A DNA stretch of 64,000 bases. It comes from Bacteriovoracaceae bacterium. GTDB lineage: Bacteria > Bdellovibrionota > Bacteriovoracia > Bacteriovoracales > Bacteriovoracaceae. Shown piece after piece: positions 42,003-51,268 of this stretch. Below the pieces are notes generated by a model. That model did not search any database. It was given only the letters and a program-made list of their open reading frames with translations, and was not told the origin of the DNA. The stretch is taken from the NCBI GenBank assembly GCA_023701435.1, contig JAMPXB010000004.1, positions 62,001-126,000 of the forward strand, in the 5' to 3' direction. The first letter of the stretch is position 1. Every line of letters starts with the position of its first letter. A program made the position numbers and the translations under genes.

Positions 42003-42889
42003 AAAGAAGAGATTTTGTAAAATATCTTTCTCTTTCTGTTCCCCTTTTTACATGTGGTTGCTCACACAGCTGGCAGAGTTATTTTATCAAAGATAATAAA
42101 CCAGAAAATGAAACGACTCAGCTTGAAGACATCGGGGCCCCAGCGGCCCCACCTGAAAAACAAATCATCACCGATGCTACCGACACCAAAACCAAAAGCC
42201 TTCATTTCGATCAAGACTTCAGTGACGACATCTTCTGTAAAGAAAGTGATCGTCAGCTCCTTGAGCAACTCGTAGAAAAGTTCAGGGCCGTTCAGCGTTA
42301 CGTCGGTAATGGAAATTTTAATCTTCTCGGAATGGATGAATTCTTTTTATATTCCCGGTACGCTCCACGCACTGAAGCTGTCACAAAAAGGGAAAAGCTT
42401 TATTTAGAAAAGCTCTTCTCCTTTGATGCCAAAATCTATGGCTTTTATGGTGAAAAGAACTTTCAGTCGATTACAGAAAATATCCGTAAGAACACTACCG
42501 TTAAAATTCCTCACACCGGTCACTTTCTAAGAAAGGGACAATCTTTCGAAACTTACAACAAGATCAGAAAAGACATTGGCAATACTATCATTCTCACCTC
42601 TGGTGTCCGAGGCCTTGCCAAGCAATTTCATCTTTTCCTGGAGAAGGCATTCATCTCGGAAGGAAATTTATCCAAGGCTTCCCGCTCTCTCGCTCCTCCG
42701 GGGTATTCCTTCCATGGCCAGAACGATTTTGACATTGGAAAAGTTGGCTTCGGTTTAAATAACTTTAATGATGAATTTGCCAACACCAGAGAGTTTAAAA
42801 TTCTCAGTGATCTGGGTTATGTCGATATCCGCTATAAAGAAAAAAATCTTTTAGGGGTACGCTTTGAACCCTGGCATATCAAAATCTGA
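41999..42889 (+). CDS. Exported M15-type peptidoglycan peptidase (VanY-like), Tat-type N-terminus
   Basis: A 296-residue protein beginning KRRDFVKYL, a twin-arginine (Tat) export motif, then a hydrophobic stretch ending in LFTC/GC, a possible lipobox. After a disordered linker (30-80), the C-terminal half carries M15 zinc-peptidase features: SGVRGLAKQ, H239 with D243/D245 in YSFHGQNDFDIG, and E290 with H293 in RFEPWHIKI at the very end. The H-to-D spacing is one residue shorter than in typical VanY. It would cut D-Ala-D-Ala or a related peptidoglycan peptide bond in the periplasm. The gene overlaps its neighbour by 4 bases. Confidence 0.8.
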   Translation: MKRRDFVKYLSLSVPLFTCGCSHSWQSYFIKDNKPENETTQLEDIGAPAAPPEKQIITDATDTKTKSLHFDQDFSDDIFCKESDRQLLEQLVEKFRAVQRYVGNGNFNLLGMDEFFLYSRYAPRTEAVTKREKLYLEKLFSFDAKIYGFYGEKNFQSITENIRKNTTVKIPHTGHFLRKGQSFETYNKIRKDIGNTIILTSGVRGLAKQFHLFLEKAFISEGNLSKASRSLAPPGYSFHGQNDFDIGKVGFGLNNFNDEFANTREFKILSDLGYVDIRYKEKNLLGVRFEPWHIKI

Positions 42890-42891
42890 TT

Positions 42892-43713
42892 TTATTCCGG
42901 AAGTACCAGCAAGTTTCCTTTAAATCCCTCTAAAATACCACGGGTTATTGAGCCGATAAAAATTCGCTCCAAAGGTCCCCTATTATGTCTGGTCATGACT
43001 ACGAAGTCGGCCTGGTTTTGACTCAAAGTCTCAAGCAGTGCCTGAGGAATCTTTTTATGTGTGACCTCAACCTTAATATCGGCTTTTGAATGAGAATCTG
43101 ATTTTTTCAAAATTTCTTCCGTTAAGCGCGAACGCATTAACTCTTTTTCCTCCTCGGTGAAGACGATAGTTGTCTTAAAAAAAGGAACATAGGTGAGACT
43201 TAAAGAATCAATATCCGGTATGACTGAAATGAGGTCCAGCTTACTGGATAACAGAAAAGACATTTCTTCAGCTGCTGCAATAGTTTTGGCCGAAGGTGCT
43301 GCGGGATCAATCAAACCTGCAATATTTTTAAAGTTGCCGAATTGATTTACTACCAAAACAGGCACTTCAGAAGAGGCTATTAATTTTTGAGTTAAACTGC
43401 CCAGGTGTAAGAGGGCGGATTTCCCATGACGGCCCATGATGAGTAGATCAGGCTTCATCTTTTCGATGGCTTTATGTAATCCTTCATAAGCATTGGCCGT
43501 GATGATTTCAGAGCTACACTGGATGTCACATTGTTTTATCTGCTCTTTCATACTGTGCTCAAGAGCATCTAAAAGGGCCCCCTGTGCTTGTGTGAAATGC
43601 ACTAGCTTAATGGAACCACCTGTTCTCTTACGAATCTCCTGCCCCATCTTTAAGGCCGCTTCTGAAGCATAAGAAAAATCTGTACCAATAAGTATTTGAG
43701 GTTTGCTAAACAT
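42892..43713 (-). CDS. Tandem-domain universal stress protein
   Basis: A 273-residue protein of two UspA domains (about 1-145 and 146-273). The first has the ATP-binding signature MGRHGKSALLHLGSLTQKL (G-x2-G-x9-G-S/T form). The second ends MTRHNRGPLERIFIGSITRGIL, a similar loop. The opening ILIGTDFSYASEAALKMG is typical. Usp proteins support survival under starvation, respiration block or oxidative stress. It follows a single-domain Usp gene on the same strand, 10 bases away. M15 peptidase and Usp genes are convergent. Confidence 0.92.
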   Translation of the reverse strand: MFSKPQILIGTDFSYASEAALKMGQEIRKRTGGSIKLVHFTQAQGALLDALEHSMKEQIKQCDIQCSSEIITANAYEGLHKAIEKMKPDLLIMGRHGKSALLHLGSLTQKLIASSEVPVLVVNQFGNFKNIAGLIDPAAPSAKTIAAAEEMSFLLSSKLDLISVIPDIDSLSLTYVPFFKTTIVFTEEEKELMRSRLTEEILKKSDSHSKADIKVEVTHKKIPQALLETLSQNQADFVVMTRHNRGPLERIFIGSITRGILEGFKGNLLVLPE

Positions 43714-43723
43714 AATGTCTCCC

Positions 43724-44167
43724 CTATCGCAGCACTAACACATTGGCAGGTGCATATTTCAGTTGATGTTGGGCAAAAGAGCTATCGAAGAAATTTTTGA
43801 TTCCATGTCTTCCTCTGGTTGCCACTACAACAAGATCGGCTTTTTGTTCTTGTACATAATCATTAAATGCTGCTTTCTCATTGGCATCAAAAAGGCATTT
43901 AAAAGTAACATTTTTGTGATCCGGAAAAATCTCTTTTTTGACATCCGCAAGCTTGGCCATAATTGATTCTTCAATCTTCGGACGCTCCTCTGGCAAAGGA
44001 TAAGTCAGGACAGAGAATTGCATGCCTCGAGCATAAATGATGGTAGGAATGACATGAACCAGATGAATCTCGGCGTCCTTTTCAATGTTCATCGATTTTA
44101 ATTGCATGAGAGGTCGATGAGTTTCTTCTTCAAGACTTACAGCAACAATGATTTTCTTCGCATTCAT
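43724..44167 (-). CDS. Universal stress protein, single domain
   Basis: A 147-residue UspA-family protein (IIVAVSLEEETHRPLMQL, DLVVVATRGRHGIKNFF, ANVLVLR). The loop after the last beta strand is G-R-H-G but lacks the final G-S/T of the ATP-binding signature, so it may not bind ATP. It is the first gene of the two-gene Usp operon. The 150 bases upstream to the divergent exported-protein gene show no clear FNR-type site. Confidence 0.9.
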   Translation of the reverse strand: MNAKKIIVAVSLEEETHRPLMQLKSMNIEKDAEIHLVHVIPTIIYARGMQFSVLTYPLPEERPKIEESIMAKLADVKKEIFPDHKNVTFKCLFDANEKAAFNDYVQEQKADLVVVATRGRHGIKNFFDSSFAQHQLKYAPANVLVLR

Positions 44168-44317
44168 AAGATTCCTCCAGATAGGTCACTATAGTACCAA
44201 ATTTGTAAAAATAGTCTGCTTAAGATCAGGAAAATTTGAAAGCAAGGAGTTATGACAAAGAAAGTTTCATAGTGATAAAAGGCATGGCCTTCAAAGAATT
44301 AAAACTCAGGAGTAGAC

Positions 44318-44773
44318 ATGAAAAAATTGATGATTGCGTCTCTTATTCTTGGTGCCTCCCTCGTCCAGGCCGCAGAAGTGACTGTTTTAGAAGAAAATGT
44401 TCGAAGACTGGAAACTTATTATCCAAGGGTCCACACCCAATTTCACATGGATCAAACCACTGGGGAGGGTTTTGCCAAAGTCGCTGTCATCGAAGACCGT
44501 CCCTACATGGACTGGCGTTATGATCGAGGAGGCCGTCGTGTTCCAGAACATACAACCAGATCTGTGGTTGTTTTTCAGGAAACCGTCAAGATTGATGGCC
44601 TGATGCTCATGGATGATAAGGTCATTTATCATGGTGAGGATGGTGATGTGGATTGCGGCACCATGGGTGTGAGCCGTATTTTTCGCCGCCCGACCATCTA
44701 TCTAAGCGGTAATTGCAAACTCTCCGGCTCTATGTCCCGTAATCAACTTACTGTAAAACTTAAAACCAAGTAA
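44318..44773 (+). CDS. Exported protein of unknown function
   Basis: No family recognised. A 151-residue product with a signal peptide (LMIASLILGASLVQA-AEV). The mature part is strand-rich (YYPRVHTQFHMDQTTGEG, TTRSVVVFQETVKIDGLML) with two cysteines (VDCGTMG, GNCKLSG) that could pair. It ends in an alternating basic tail KLKTK. A stable hairpin with a GCAA loop follows the gene. Confidence 0.72.
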   Translation: MKKLMIASLILGASLVQAAEVTVLEENVRRLETYYPRVHTQFHMDQTTGEGFAKVAVIEDRPYMDWRYDRGGRRVPEHTTRSVVVFQETVKIDGLMLMDDKVIYHGEDGDVDCGTMGVSRIFRRPTIYLSGNCKLSGSMSRNQLTVKLKTK

Positions 44774-44779
44774 TTCCTA

Positions 44780-44797
44780 GGCCACCGCAAGGTGGCC
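44780..44797 (+). terminator. GNRA-capped hairpin after an exported-protein gene
   Basis: GGCCACC (44780-44786) and GGTGGCC (44791-44797) form a perfect 7-bp GC-rich stem capped by GCAA. There is no T-tract, so it may end transcription only weakly or protect the 3' end of the message. Confidence 0.5.
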
Positions 44798-44837
44798 CCA
44801 TTGACAACTCCTCACTTTAAAAGTGATTATCCGTGCC

Positions 44838-45290
44838 ATGAAAAAGACATCCTTATTCCTGGCAATTTTTATCTCTATTCCTAGTTTGTTTGCGGCCACC
44901 TTCGAGGTGATTGGACCTTGCAGTGAACGCCCGCTTCTTTCGGTGGAAGTAAATGCATCATCCTTTGAAACCATTGGTGACCTGACCATTTTTCAATTGA
45001 GTAAAAATAAGGTCCCCTACTTAGGAGACGAGAGAGGAATTAACCAGATCTTCAATTCTCCTCTGGGATTGGACGCACTGGAAGTGATCAGTGACACCCA
45101 AATGCTTGCCTACGGTTGGTGCTATAGTGTGGATGGCCTGGTGAGCATGGAGTATCCCATCGATTACTACACTGAGGATAAGATCAAAAATGTAACTTGG
45201 TTTTATGGTTATTCACGTTTTGATAAAACCCAGTGGGTCTCAATGTGCGAGCCTTCCTATAAAAGAAAATCTGCATTCATTTGTAAGTAG
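44838..45290 (+). CDS. Exported protein, possibly DUF4430-like
   Basis: A 150-residue product with a signal peptide (FLAIFISIPSLFA-ATF). The mature part FEVIGPCSERPLLSVEV ... YGWCYSVDGLVSMEYPID has the general layout of small DUF4430-type beta domains, with the paired cysteines in GPCSER and YGWCYS. A C-terminal pair is at SMCEPSYKRKSAFICK. The ATG at 44838 is preferred to an in-frame GTG at 44823, because the signal peptide then has normal length. The function is unknown. Confidence 0.72.
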   Translation: MKKTSLFLAIFISIPSLFAATFEVIGPCSERPLLSVEVNASSFETIGDLTIFQLSKNKVPYLGDERGINQIFNSPLGLDALEVISDTQMLAYGWCYSVDGLVSMEYPIDYYTEDKIKNVTWFYGYSRFDKTQWVSMCEPSYKRKSAFICK

Positions 45291-45297
45291 TAGCATC

Positions 45298-46545
45298 TTA
45301 TATTAAAAAGACAGGAGCAAAACCACCACCAAAGGTTCTGAAATTGGTGGTCTGTCCTGAATAAAGACGTGAGGTCAGGAGCTGTATCTTTCCATTATAG
45401 GTATAGGCCCGAATATCCATCTTCAGTTCGCTCTGCTCTTCCCCGACCTTAATCGCTCTATAGCCAGGCAGGGCCATCTCTTGGGCCACATAGCAGCCCT
45501 GGTTGATCTCTTCCCAAACCCGATGAGTGATCTTATCACCACGATAAGCAGCCTTACTGCCAAAGCCTGAAGCCGGCTTGAAAAAATAATTTTTCCTATT
45601 GCTCCAAAGGAGCTCTTTATTTAACACTGAGAGGCCTACAGTTTTAGGTATGCCTGAGGCTAGCTGCTCAATCAGGACCGAATCGATCCCGAGTCCGGCC
45701 AAAACTTCCGGATTAGTGAGTGTTTCTAAATTCATTTTATTGGCAAATAAGGCATGATGGTGTGGATTAGGAGTTACCACCACATCCCCTTTTCTATAAG
45801 CACTGAGGAGTTCGGCATTCTTCTCCTCAGTAAAATAAAAATCCGTTAAGCGGTTATAAACGAGATCAATCTTTTTATTTTCAAACCAAAGACCATCATT
45901 CTTATGAAGGACCTCTCGAGGATCAAGGATGAGACAATCAATTCCAAAACTTTTAAACAATTTTAAAAAGAGCTGAAACTCCGGATAAAGGTATTGTTTT
46001 TCCGGATCCTCATCAATAATCGCAATACAATTCAGAGGCAAATCTCCTCTTTGCGATGCCCATTCCGTTAAAAACATTTTAATAAACGTATCTTCCAAAC
46101 TATCCAGATCAGAAGGGAGTTTTACTCCTTCGCAACAGGCGACTTGGGCCCGGGCCAAAATAAGATTAAGAAGAGCTCCTCCCGCATTGGTATTTATCTC
46201 AATGAGCTTTGGCCCTTTGTCGGTTAGATGAAAATCGTACCCCATGAAAACACCTTGGGGGCCATTCTCAATAAGAGCTATTGATGGTGCTTTTTCTAGC
46301 ACAAAATTTTTAAAGGCCGGTGATTTGACCGCGGTCTCAACAGTATGGATCACTACCTCGATTTTGTTCAATTCTTCCTGGGAAAGATAAATGGAGGTGT
46401 TCGAAAATAAATGAGGGCGATCTTCCAAGAGTTTTTCAATATTTATTTCATGCTCAAGATGAGTTTTTAAGATTTTCTTATCAAGAGTCTGACAAAGACA
46501 CTGTTTATTTATTATCTGAGCGCGGGAATTTTTATTACTTAGCAT
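45298..46545 (-). CDS. ATP-grasp-like protein of unknown specificity
   Basis: A 415-residue protein with an ATP-grasp-like layout. KLIEINTNAGGALLNLILA is a substrate/metal segment. The C-terminal part has the lysine-bearing strand YFFKPASGFGSKAAYRG, DIRAYTYNGKIQLLTSRLYSG and the acidic/basic pairs expected for ATP and Mg2+. The order of parts resembles circularly permuted ATP-grasp enzymes that make peptide-like amide bonds (for example glutathionylspermidine synthase-like). The product cannot be named. Divergent from the FNR-like regulator across a 153-base region rich in inverted and direct repeats. Confidence 0.65.
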   Translation of the reverse strand: MLSNKNSRAQIINKQCLCQTLDKKILKTHLEHEINIEKLLEDRPHLFSNTSIYLSQEELNKIEVVIHTVETAVKSPAFKNFVLEKAPSIALIENGPQGVFMGYDFHLTDKGPKLIEINTNAGGALLNLILARAQVACCEGVKLPSDLDSLEDTFIKMFLTEWASQRGDLPLNCIAIIDEDPEKQYLYPEFQLFLKLFKSFGIDCLILDPREVLHKNDGLWFENKKIDLVYNRLTDFYFTEEKNAELLSAYRKGDVVVTPNPHHHALFANKMNLETLTNPEVLAGLGIDSVLIEQLASGIPKTVGLSVLNKELLWSNRKNYFFKPASGFGSKAAYRGDKITHRVWEEINQGCYVAQEMALPGYRAIKVGEEQSELKMDIRAYTYNGKIQLLTSRLYSGQTTNFRTFGGGFAPVFLI

Positions 46546-46624
46546 AAGTTTGAATTGTCGGACTCGTGAGAGTGAATTTCAATATATAAATTACTTAAGG
46601 TTAAATTTAGGTTAAGAGAGCTGG

Positions 46625-46642
46625 TGCGCCAATTTTGGCGCA
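46625..46642. promoter_or_regulatory. 18-bp palindrome between the ATP-grasp and FNR-like genes
   Basis: TGCGCCAA and TTGGCGCA (8-base perfect arms around TT). AGGTTAA occurs twice just upstream, and CTTAAGGT recurs on both sides (about 46593 and 46657). The cluster looks like an operator or regulatory region of the divergent pair. Confidence 0.4.
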
Positions 46643-46698
46643 TTCTAAGAATAACTCTTAAGGTAATTTGTTAGAGGGAAACTAAACAGGAGAATTTT

Positions 46699-47400
46699 CT
46701 GGGTATCGGTTGTGAAAATTGTCATTCTAAAACCAAAGGTTTTTTTTGTGGGCTCGCCCCCGGAGCCATACTGGATTTAAATGCCAATAAAGAGGCCCGT
46801 ACAGTTAAAAAGGGTCAGATCCTTTATGTGGAAGGTAAACCCGTCGACGGTTTGTATTGCATCCAAAGCGGTAAAGTTAAAGTCATCAAAAATATTGATG
46901 GCAGAGATGCCATTGTTCGAATTTCCAGTTCAGGTGACCTCTTAGGGCACTATGGTCTGTTCACCACTAATAAACATTTTTCAACAGTAACAGCACTAGA
47001 AGACGTTCAGTTGTGTTTTCTGGATAAAAAGTTAGTTTCCCAGTTAATGCAAAAGCATCCGGACATATCGAGTTTGTTCATAAAAAAGCTTTGCCATGAA
47101 ATGAGTTCCACTAAAACTAAGCTTTCATCCATTATGAATAAAAATATCCGGGAAAGACTGGCGGAGCTATTGCTGACACTCTCAGAATCATACGGCGAGG
47201 CCAATGAGGACCGGATTAAGCTTGAAATTCGGTTAACTCGTGAGGAAATGGCCTCAATGATTGGAACGGTTAATGAGACCGTCACCCGCTTTATCACGGA
47301 ATTTAAGAGTGACGGTCTCATCGAAGAAGAAGATAAGGTAATCTATATCACTAATCAGGAGAAATTGAGGAAGGTGGCCCGGGTTACACACGCCTCGTAA
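46699..47400 (+). CDS. FNR-type [4Fe-4S] transcriptional regulator, probable CTG start
   Basis: A 233-residue Crp/Fnr regulator. The cysteine set of oxygen-sensing FNR is present: C5, C8 and C17 at the N-terminus (GCENCHSKTKGFFCG), plus C106 in the beta-barrel (VQLCFLD, equal to E. coli C122). The cyclic-nucleotide-like barrel spans about 25-140. The HTH recognition helix GTVNETVTR matches FNR's ETISR pattern, so a TTGAT-type half-site is expected. Nearby in-frame ATG/GTG/TTG codons are absent upstream of 46828; AGGAG at 46688-46692 points to CTG at 46699. An in-frame stop lies at 46672. A GTG start at 46828 would lose all three N-terminal cysteines. Confidence 0.9.
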   Translation: MGIGCENCHSKTKGFFCGLAPGAILDLNANKEARTVKKGQILYVEGKPVDGLYCIQSGKVKVIKNIDGRDAIVRISSSGDLLGHYGLFTTNKHFSTVTALEDVQLCFLDKKLVSQLMQKHPDISSLFIKKLCHEMSSTKTKLSSIMNKNIRERLAELLLTLSESYGEANEDRIKLEIRLTREEMASMIGTVNETVTRFITEFKSDGLIEEEDKVIYITNQEKLRKVARVTHAS

Positions 47401-47402
47401 AT

Positions 47403-48245
47403 TCAGGCCGCTTTAGTACCTGCCTCTTTTATTCTATAAATCACTGCCCCATCGATAAAGTGCTGCTCGTAGTCCGTGGAAAGTCCAAACAGGCTTTCTC
47501 CGGAACCGAGCACTAAAAATCCTCCTGGTGCCAGCAAATCAGTAAGCTTCTTTAGAATTTCCGTTTTCCCCTCAACACTCTGATAAATGAGAACATTCCG
47601 GCAGAGGATGAGATGAAATTTTTCACTAAAAGGAAATGGTTCTTTTAGGTTTAATTTTTTGAATTCAATGTTCTTTATTAATTCAGGTTTGGCGATCCAC
47701 TGATCAGCTCCGCCCTTGATAAAGTGCTTATAGAGTCGTTCCGGGGAAAGCCCGCGATCCACTTCCAGCCGTGAATACCTCGCCTCTTTCGCCTTAGCTA
47801 AGGCCCGCTCCGAAATATCTGTTCCGATGATCGAGAACTGGATTTTTGAATTAAGTCTCTCTTTATACTCATTAAGCAGAATCGAAAGTGATATCGCTTC
47901 CTGACCAGTTGAACTGGCGGCCGACCAGATTCGCAACTGTTGGGTATGAAATTCATCCTCAGAAGCAGCCTTTAAAAAAATCGATTCAATGGCCGCAAAA
48001 ACTTTGGGATCTCTAAAAAATGATGTCTCATTGTTAGTCGCTTGATCCAGCAGCATTTGTTTAAACTGACCACACATGCCTTGCTGGCAATTGGCATACA
48101 ATTCCTGCAAATTTCGGGCCCCGATCAACTTGGATATTTCCTCTAAGCGGTTTTGCAGCTGGAAATAATTATGTTCAGCATAGACGATTCCTAGTTCAGA
48201 CTTAATATAATTGGCAAAAAATTTCAGAATCTCGTTGTCTTGCAT
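47403..48245 (-). CDS. cheR: Chemotaxis methyltransferase CheR
   Basis: A 280-residue SAM-dependent methyltransferase that adds methyl groups to receptor glutamates. The CheR N-terminal helical domain (about 1-80) is followed by NNETSFFRDPKVF, the SAM site IWSAASSTGQEAISLSILL (AASS-G-E pattern), IIGTDISERAL, and ILCRNVLIYQSVEGK. Last gene of the cheA-cheW-mcp-cheB-cheR operon, 6 bases after cheB. Convergent with the FNR-like gene, 2 bases apart. Confidence 0.95.
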   Translation of the reverse strand: MQDNEILKFFANYIKSELGIVYAEHNYFQLQNRLEEISKLIGARNLQELYANCQQGMCGQFKQMLLDQATNNETSFFRDPKVFAAIESIFLKAASEDEFHTQQLRIWSAASSTGQEAISLSILLNEYKERLNSKIQFSIIGTDISERALAKAKEARYSRLEVDRGLSPERLYKHFIKGGADQWIAKPELIKNIEFKKLNLKEPFPFSEKFHLILCRNVLIYQSVEGKTEILKKLTDLLAPGGFLVLGSGESLFGLSTDYEQHFIDGAVIYRIKEAGTKAA

Positions 48246-48251
48246 AAAAAC

Positions 48252-49337
48252 CTAGGAAGAAATCCTTGAACTCGTTAAGCGTTTCGTAGTGGCCACTTTA
48301 TCTTGTAATATTTCGATTATCTCATCCGGTGTGGCGATCCGGTCATAAGCACCCACCGAAAATACCGCCCCAGGCATTCCAAAAACCACACATGATTTTT
48401 CCTCTTGAATAATCATGGTGCCGCCATTTTGTTTAATAACTTCAGCTCCGTCTTTTCCATCTGCACCCATGCCGGTTAAAACAAAACCCAGGCATTGATC
48501 TTTGAAAATCTCGGCGGCAGTAGAAAACAGCGGATCAACTGCTGGTCTGACGGAATTTATTTGGGGACCTTGATCCAAGGTAATTGTCGTTTTTAAGGCC
48601 GTACCCTGCAAACGCAGATGGTAATCTCCTGGAGCGATGTAGATACAATTTTTATCCAGCACTTCTCCATGAATCGCCTCTCGAACAGGGATACCGCTCA
48701 ATTTAGTAAGACGCTCGGCAAAAGCTGCGGTAAAAACTGGCGGCATGTGCTGAGCAATCACAATGGGACATTTAAGCGGTGGGGCCAGTTCAGAAAATAT
48801 CTTCTCCAGCACAGTCGGGCCTCCCGTCGAGGAGCCTATCACAACGATCTTAGGCTTAAAGAGTTCCCAGATGATTGTAGGGTACTGATCATTTCTCTTA
48901 ACGGCAGGCCTTTCAACTTTGGCCGGAGCAACTTCTGGAAAAAGAGCATCAATCTTAGGTCCAATGAGTGCCCTGATTCTTTCAAAAGGTTGAAGGTCTG
49001 AAGCTCCGTTAGGCTTGGCAATAAAATCATTAGCACCGAGGCGCAAGGCCTCCATTGTTACTTCAGCACCGCGCTTAGACGTTGATGAAAAAATGATCAC
49101 CTCGCATTTTAGACCCCGCTTGGCGATCTCCTGCAAAGTTTGAGTTCCGTCCATCTCAGGCATCTCAAGATCCAAAATCAAAAGATCAACCGGAGTCAAA
49201 ACCAGTCTCTCAATCGCCAGTCTTCCGTTAGAAGCAGTCCCGACAACTTCCACTCTAGGGAAGTTGTCGAGGGCCGCTCTGATCTGTGACCTGTAAATAA
49301 CGGAATCATCAACAATGAGAACTTTGATCTTTTGCAT
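48252..49337 (-). CDS. cheB: Chemotaxis response regulator methylesterase CheB
   Basis: A 361-residue protein. The N-terminal receiver domain has VLIVDDSVIYRSQ and the phosphoacceptor Asp in LLILDLEMPEMDG. The C-terminal methylesterase/amidase has the catalytic triad Ser in VIGSSTGGPTVL, His in IAQHMPP, Asp in GMGADGKDGA. It removes receptor methyl groups when phosphorylated by CheA. It starts 3 bases after the MCP gene stop. Confidence 0.96.
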   Translation of the reverse strand: MQKIKVLIVDDSVIYRSQIRAALDNFPRVEVVGTASNGRLAIERLVLTPVDLLILDLEMPEMDGTQTLQEIAKRGLKCEVIIFSSTSKRGAEVTMEALRLGANDFIAKPNGASDLQPFERIRALIGPKIDALFPEVAPAKVERPAVKRNDQYPTIIWELFKPKIVVIGSSTGGPTVLEKIFSELAPPLKCPIVIAQHMPPVFTAAFAERLTKLSGIPVREAIHGEVLDKNCIYIAPGDYHLRLQGTALKTTITLDQGPQINSVRPAVDPLFSTAAEIFKDQCLGFVLTGMGADGKDGAEVIKQNGGTMIIQEEKSCVVFGMPGAVFSVGAYDRIATPDEIIEILQDKVATTKRLTSSRISS

Positions 49338-49340
49338 TTT

Positions 49341-51251
49341 TTATTTCTGTGCTTTCTTAGTTAAGGCCGTTAGCTTCTCAGCAAGGTTTGCCAGCTCTTT
49401 CGAAGCATCCAGCGTCTGATTTGAGCTGATGGTGCTTTCATTGGCCGCTGCTGAGACGACTTTAATCGTGCCCGCAATGCTTTCGACCCCTTTTTGAGAT
49501 TGTACAACCACTCGTGAGATTTCATTGGTAGTAGCTGTTTGCTCTTCTACTGCAGCGGCAATCACACCGGAGATGCCATTTAGTTTTTCAACCGCATCAG
49601 AGATCCCGGCAATGGCGTCAACAGCACTCTTGGTGTCAGTCTGGATGGCACCAATTTTATTGGTGATATCATTGGTCGCCTTCGCTGTTTGTTTGGCGAG
49701 TTCTTTTACTTCATTGGCAACTACGGCAAACCCCTTACCTGCTTCACCAGCACGGGCCGCTTCAATGGTTGCATTCAATGCCAGAAGATTGGTTTGCTGA
49801 GCAATGGAACTAATAACTTTAATGACGTCACCAATTTCCTGGCTGCTAGTGCCTAATTTCGTAATGGTCACATTCGATTCCTGCGCCTTAACGAGGGTCA
49901 TCTTGGCCATTTTAGATGACTCATTGGTAGAGCGGCCAATTTCCTTGATCGAGGCCACCATCTCTTCCATATTGGTTGCAACAGTCTGAACGGCAATGGC
50001 CACTTCCTCTGCCGTGGAGGCAGCACTTTGTGATTCACGGCTGGTCTTATTGGCAGTGTTGGACATTTCTGAAGCAGTCGCTGTTAGTTCAGCTGAGGCG
50101 CTTGATAGAGCATTCGCTGTTTCCTGAATAGCAGTAACAATTTGCTGTTCAGTGACGTCAGTGGCGATAATAACGACTTTGAACACTCTGCCAGTTTCAT
50201 CAACCACCGGTGAATAAACAGCTTGAAACCAAACTTCTTTTCCTGAACGGGTCATTCTTTTGAAGACACCACTCTTTTTCTGACCGTTTTTAAGATCTGC
50301 CCAGAACTGAGAGTATTCAGGAGAATTAACATAAGAAGATTCGCAGAAAATTCTGTGATGTTTGCCCTTAACTTCATCAGCAGAGTATTCCATCAATTTC
50401 TGGAAAATATTGTTCCCGGTTAAGATATTCCCGCTAGGGTCACATTCAATAAAGATAAATGAAGTATCAATGGCATGAATCACACCCAGCATATTCTGGC
50501 GTTCAATTTCCGTTTCGGTAATATCATAGCGCACCCCTAGGTACTTCTTGGGTTTGCCATTATCTCCCATAATCGGCGCAATCACAGCATCAACATAATA
50601 GGGAGTGCCGTCTTTGGCCCTATTCTTCACTACCCCACGGAATAAATTTCCGCGACCGATCGTCGCCCACATCTCTTTAAATACTTCCTTAGGCATATCC
50701 GGGTGTCTGGTGGTGTTATGAGGCTTACCCAAAAGTTCGTCTCGACCGTATTTAGAAACCTGGATAAATTTCTCATTAATGGAGAGGATATTACCTTTAA
50801 GATCTGATTCCGAAACAATACTGGTAATATTCATAATGTCTGTACGAACTTTCAATTCAGACTTAAGTTCTGAAATGTCAGTCGCCAGCATAATCACTTT
50901 ATATGGCCTTTTATTTTCATCAAACAGCGGATTAAAGTAAGCAATGATCGACAATAACTTCCCATTTTTACCGATGCAATTATATTCGTTAGTGACAAAT
51001 TCACCTTTATTTAGTTTGTCCCATATTTGTTTAAATTCAAAACTTTGGGCATATTCGTCTTCACAAAGATGCTTATGATGCTTACCCGTAATATCAGACA
51101 GCTCAAGGCCCAGAATTTTAAGAAAATTATCATTGGCAGTGATAACAGTTCCATCAAGATTGAACTCAATAATGGACTGAGAGCGTTCAATGGCCTTAAC
51201 CTTCGCCTTCTGTTCATCAATCATCATTTCCGTTACTTGTAATGCGCTCAT
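49341..51251 (-). CDS. Cytoplasmic methyl-accepting chemotaxis protein with three PAS domains
   Basis: A 636-residue chemoreceptor with no membrane segment or signal peptide. Three PAS repeats occupy about 20-375, each with the same [15 protein letters not shown] / [16 protein letters not shown] / [15 protein letters not shown] element. The MCP signalling domain follows (about 390-636) with the conserved hairpin tip [35 protein letters not shown]. The layout is like BdlA/Aer2-type sensors; PAS domains could bind haem, FAD or other cofactors. No C-terminal NWETF-type tether. Encoded within the che operon. Confidence 0.93.
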   Translation of the reverse strand: MSALQVTEMMIDEQKAKVKAIERSQSIIEFNLDGTVITANDNFLKILGLELSDITGKHHKHLCEDEYAQSFEFKQIWDKLNKGEFVTNEYNCIGKNGKLLSIIAYFNPLFDENKRPYKVIMLATDISELKSELKVRTDIMNITSIVSESDLKGNILSINEKFIQVSKYGRDELLGKPHNTTRHPDMPKEVFKEMWATIGRGNLFRGVVKNRAKDGTPYYVDAVIAPIMGDNGKPKKYLGVRYDITETEIERQNMLGVIHAIDTSFIFIECDPSGNILTGNNIFQKLMEYSADEVKGKHHRIFCESSYVNSPEYSQFWADLKNGQKKSGVFKRMTRSGKEVWFQAVYSPVVDETGRVFKVVIIATDVTEQQIVTAIQETANALSSASAELTATASEMSNTANKTSRESQSAASTAEEVAIAVQTVATNMEEMVASIKEIGRSTNESSKMAKMTLVKAQESNVTITKLGTSSQEIGDVIKVISSIAQQTNLLALNATIEAARAGEAGKGFAVVANEVKELAKQTAKATNDITNKIGAIQTDTKSAVDAIAGISDAVEKLNGISGVIAAAVEEQTATTNEISRVVVQSQKGVESIAGTIKVVSAAANESTISSNQTLDASKELANLAEKLTALTKKAQK

Positions 51252-51268
51252 TATTACTCCTTTAATAA

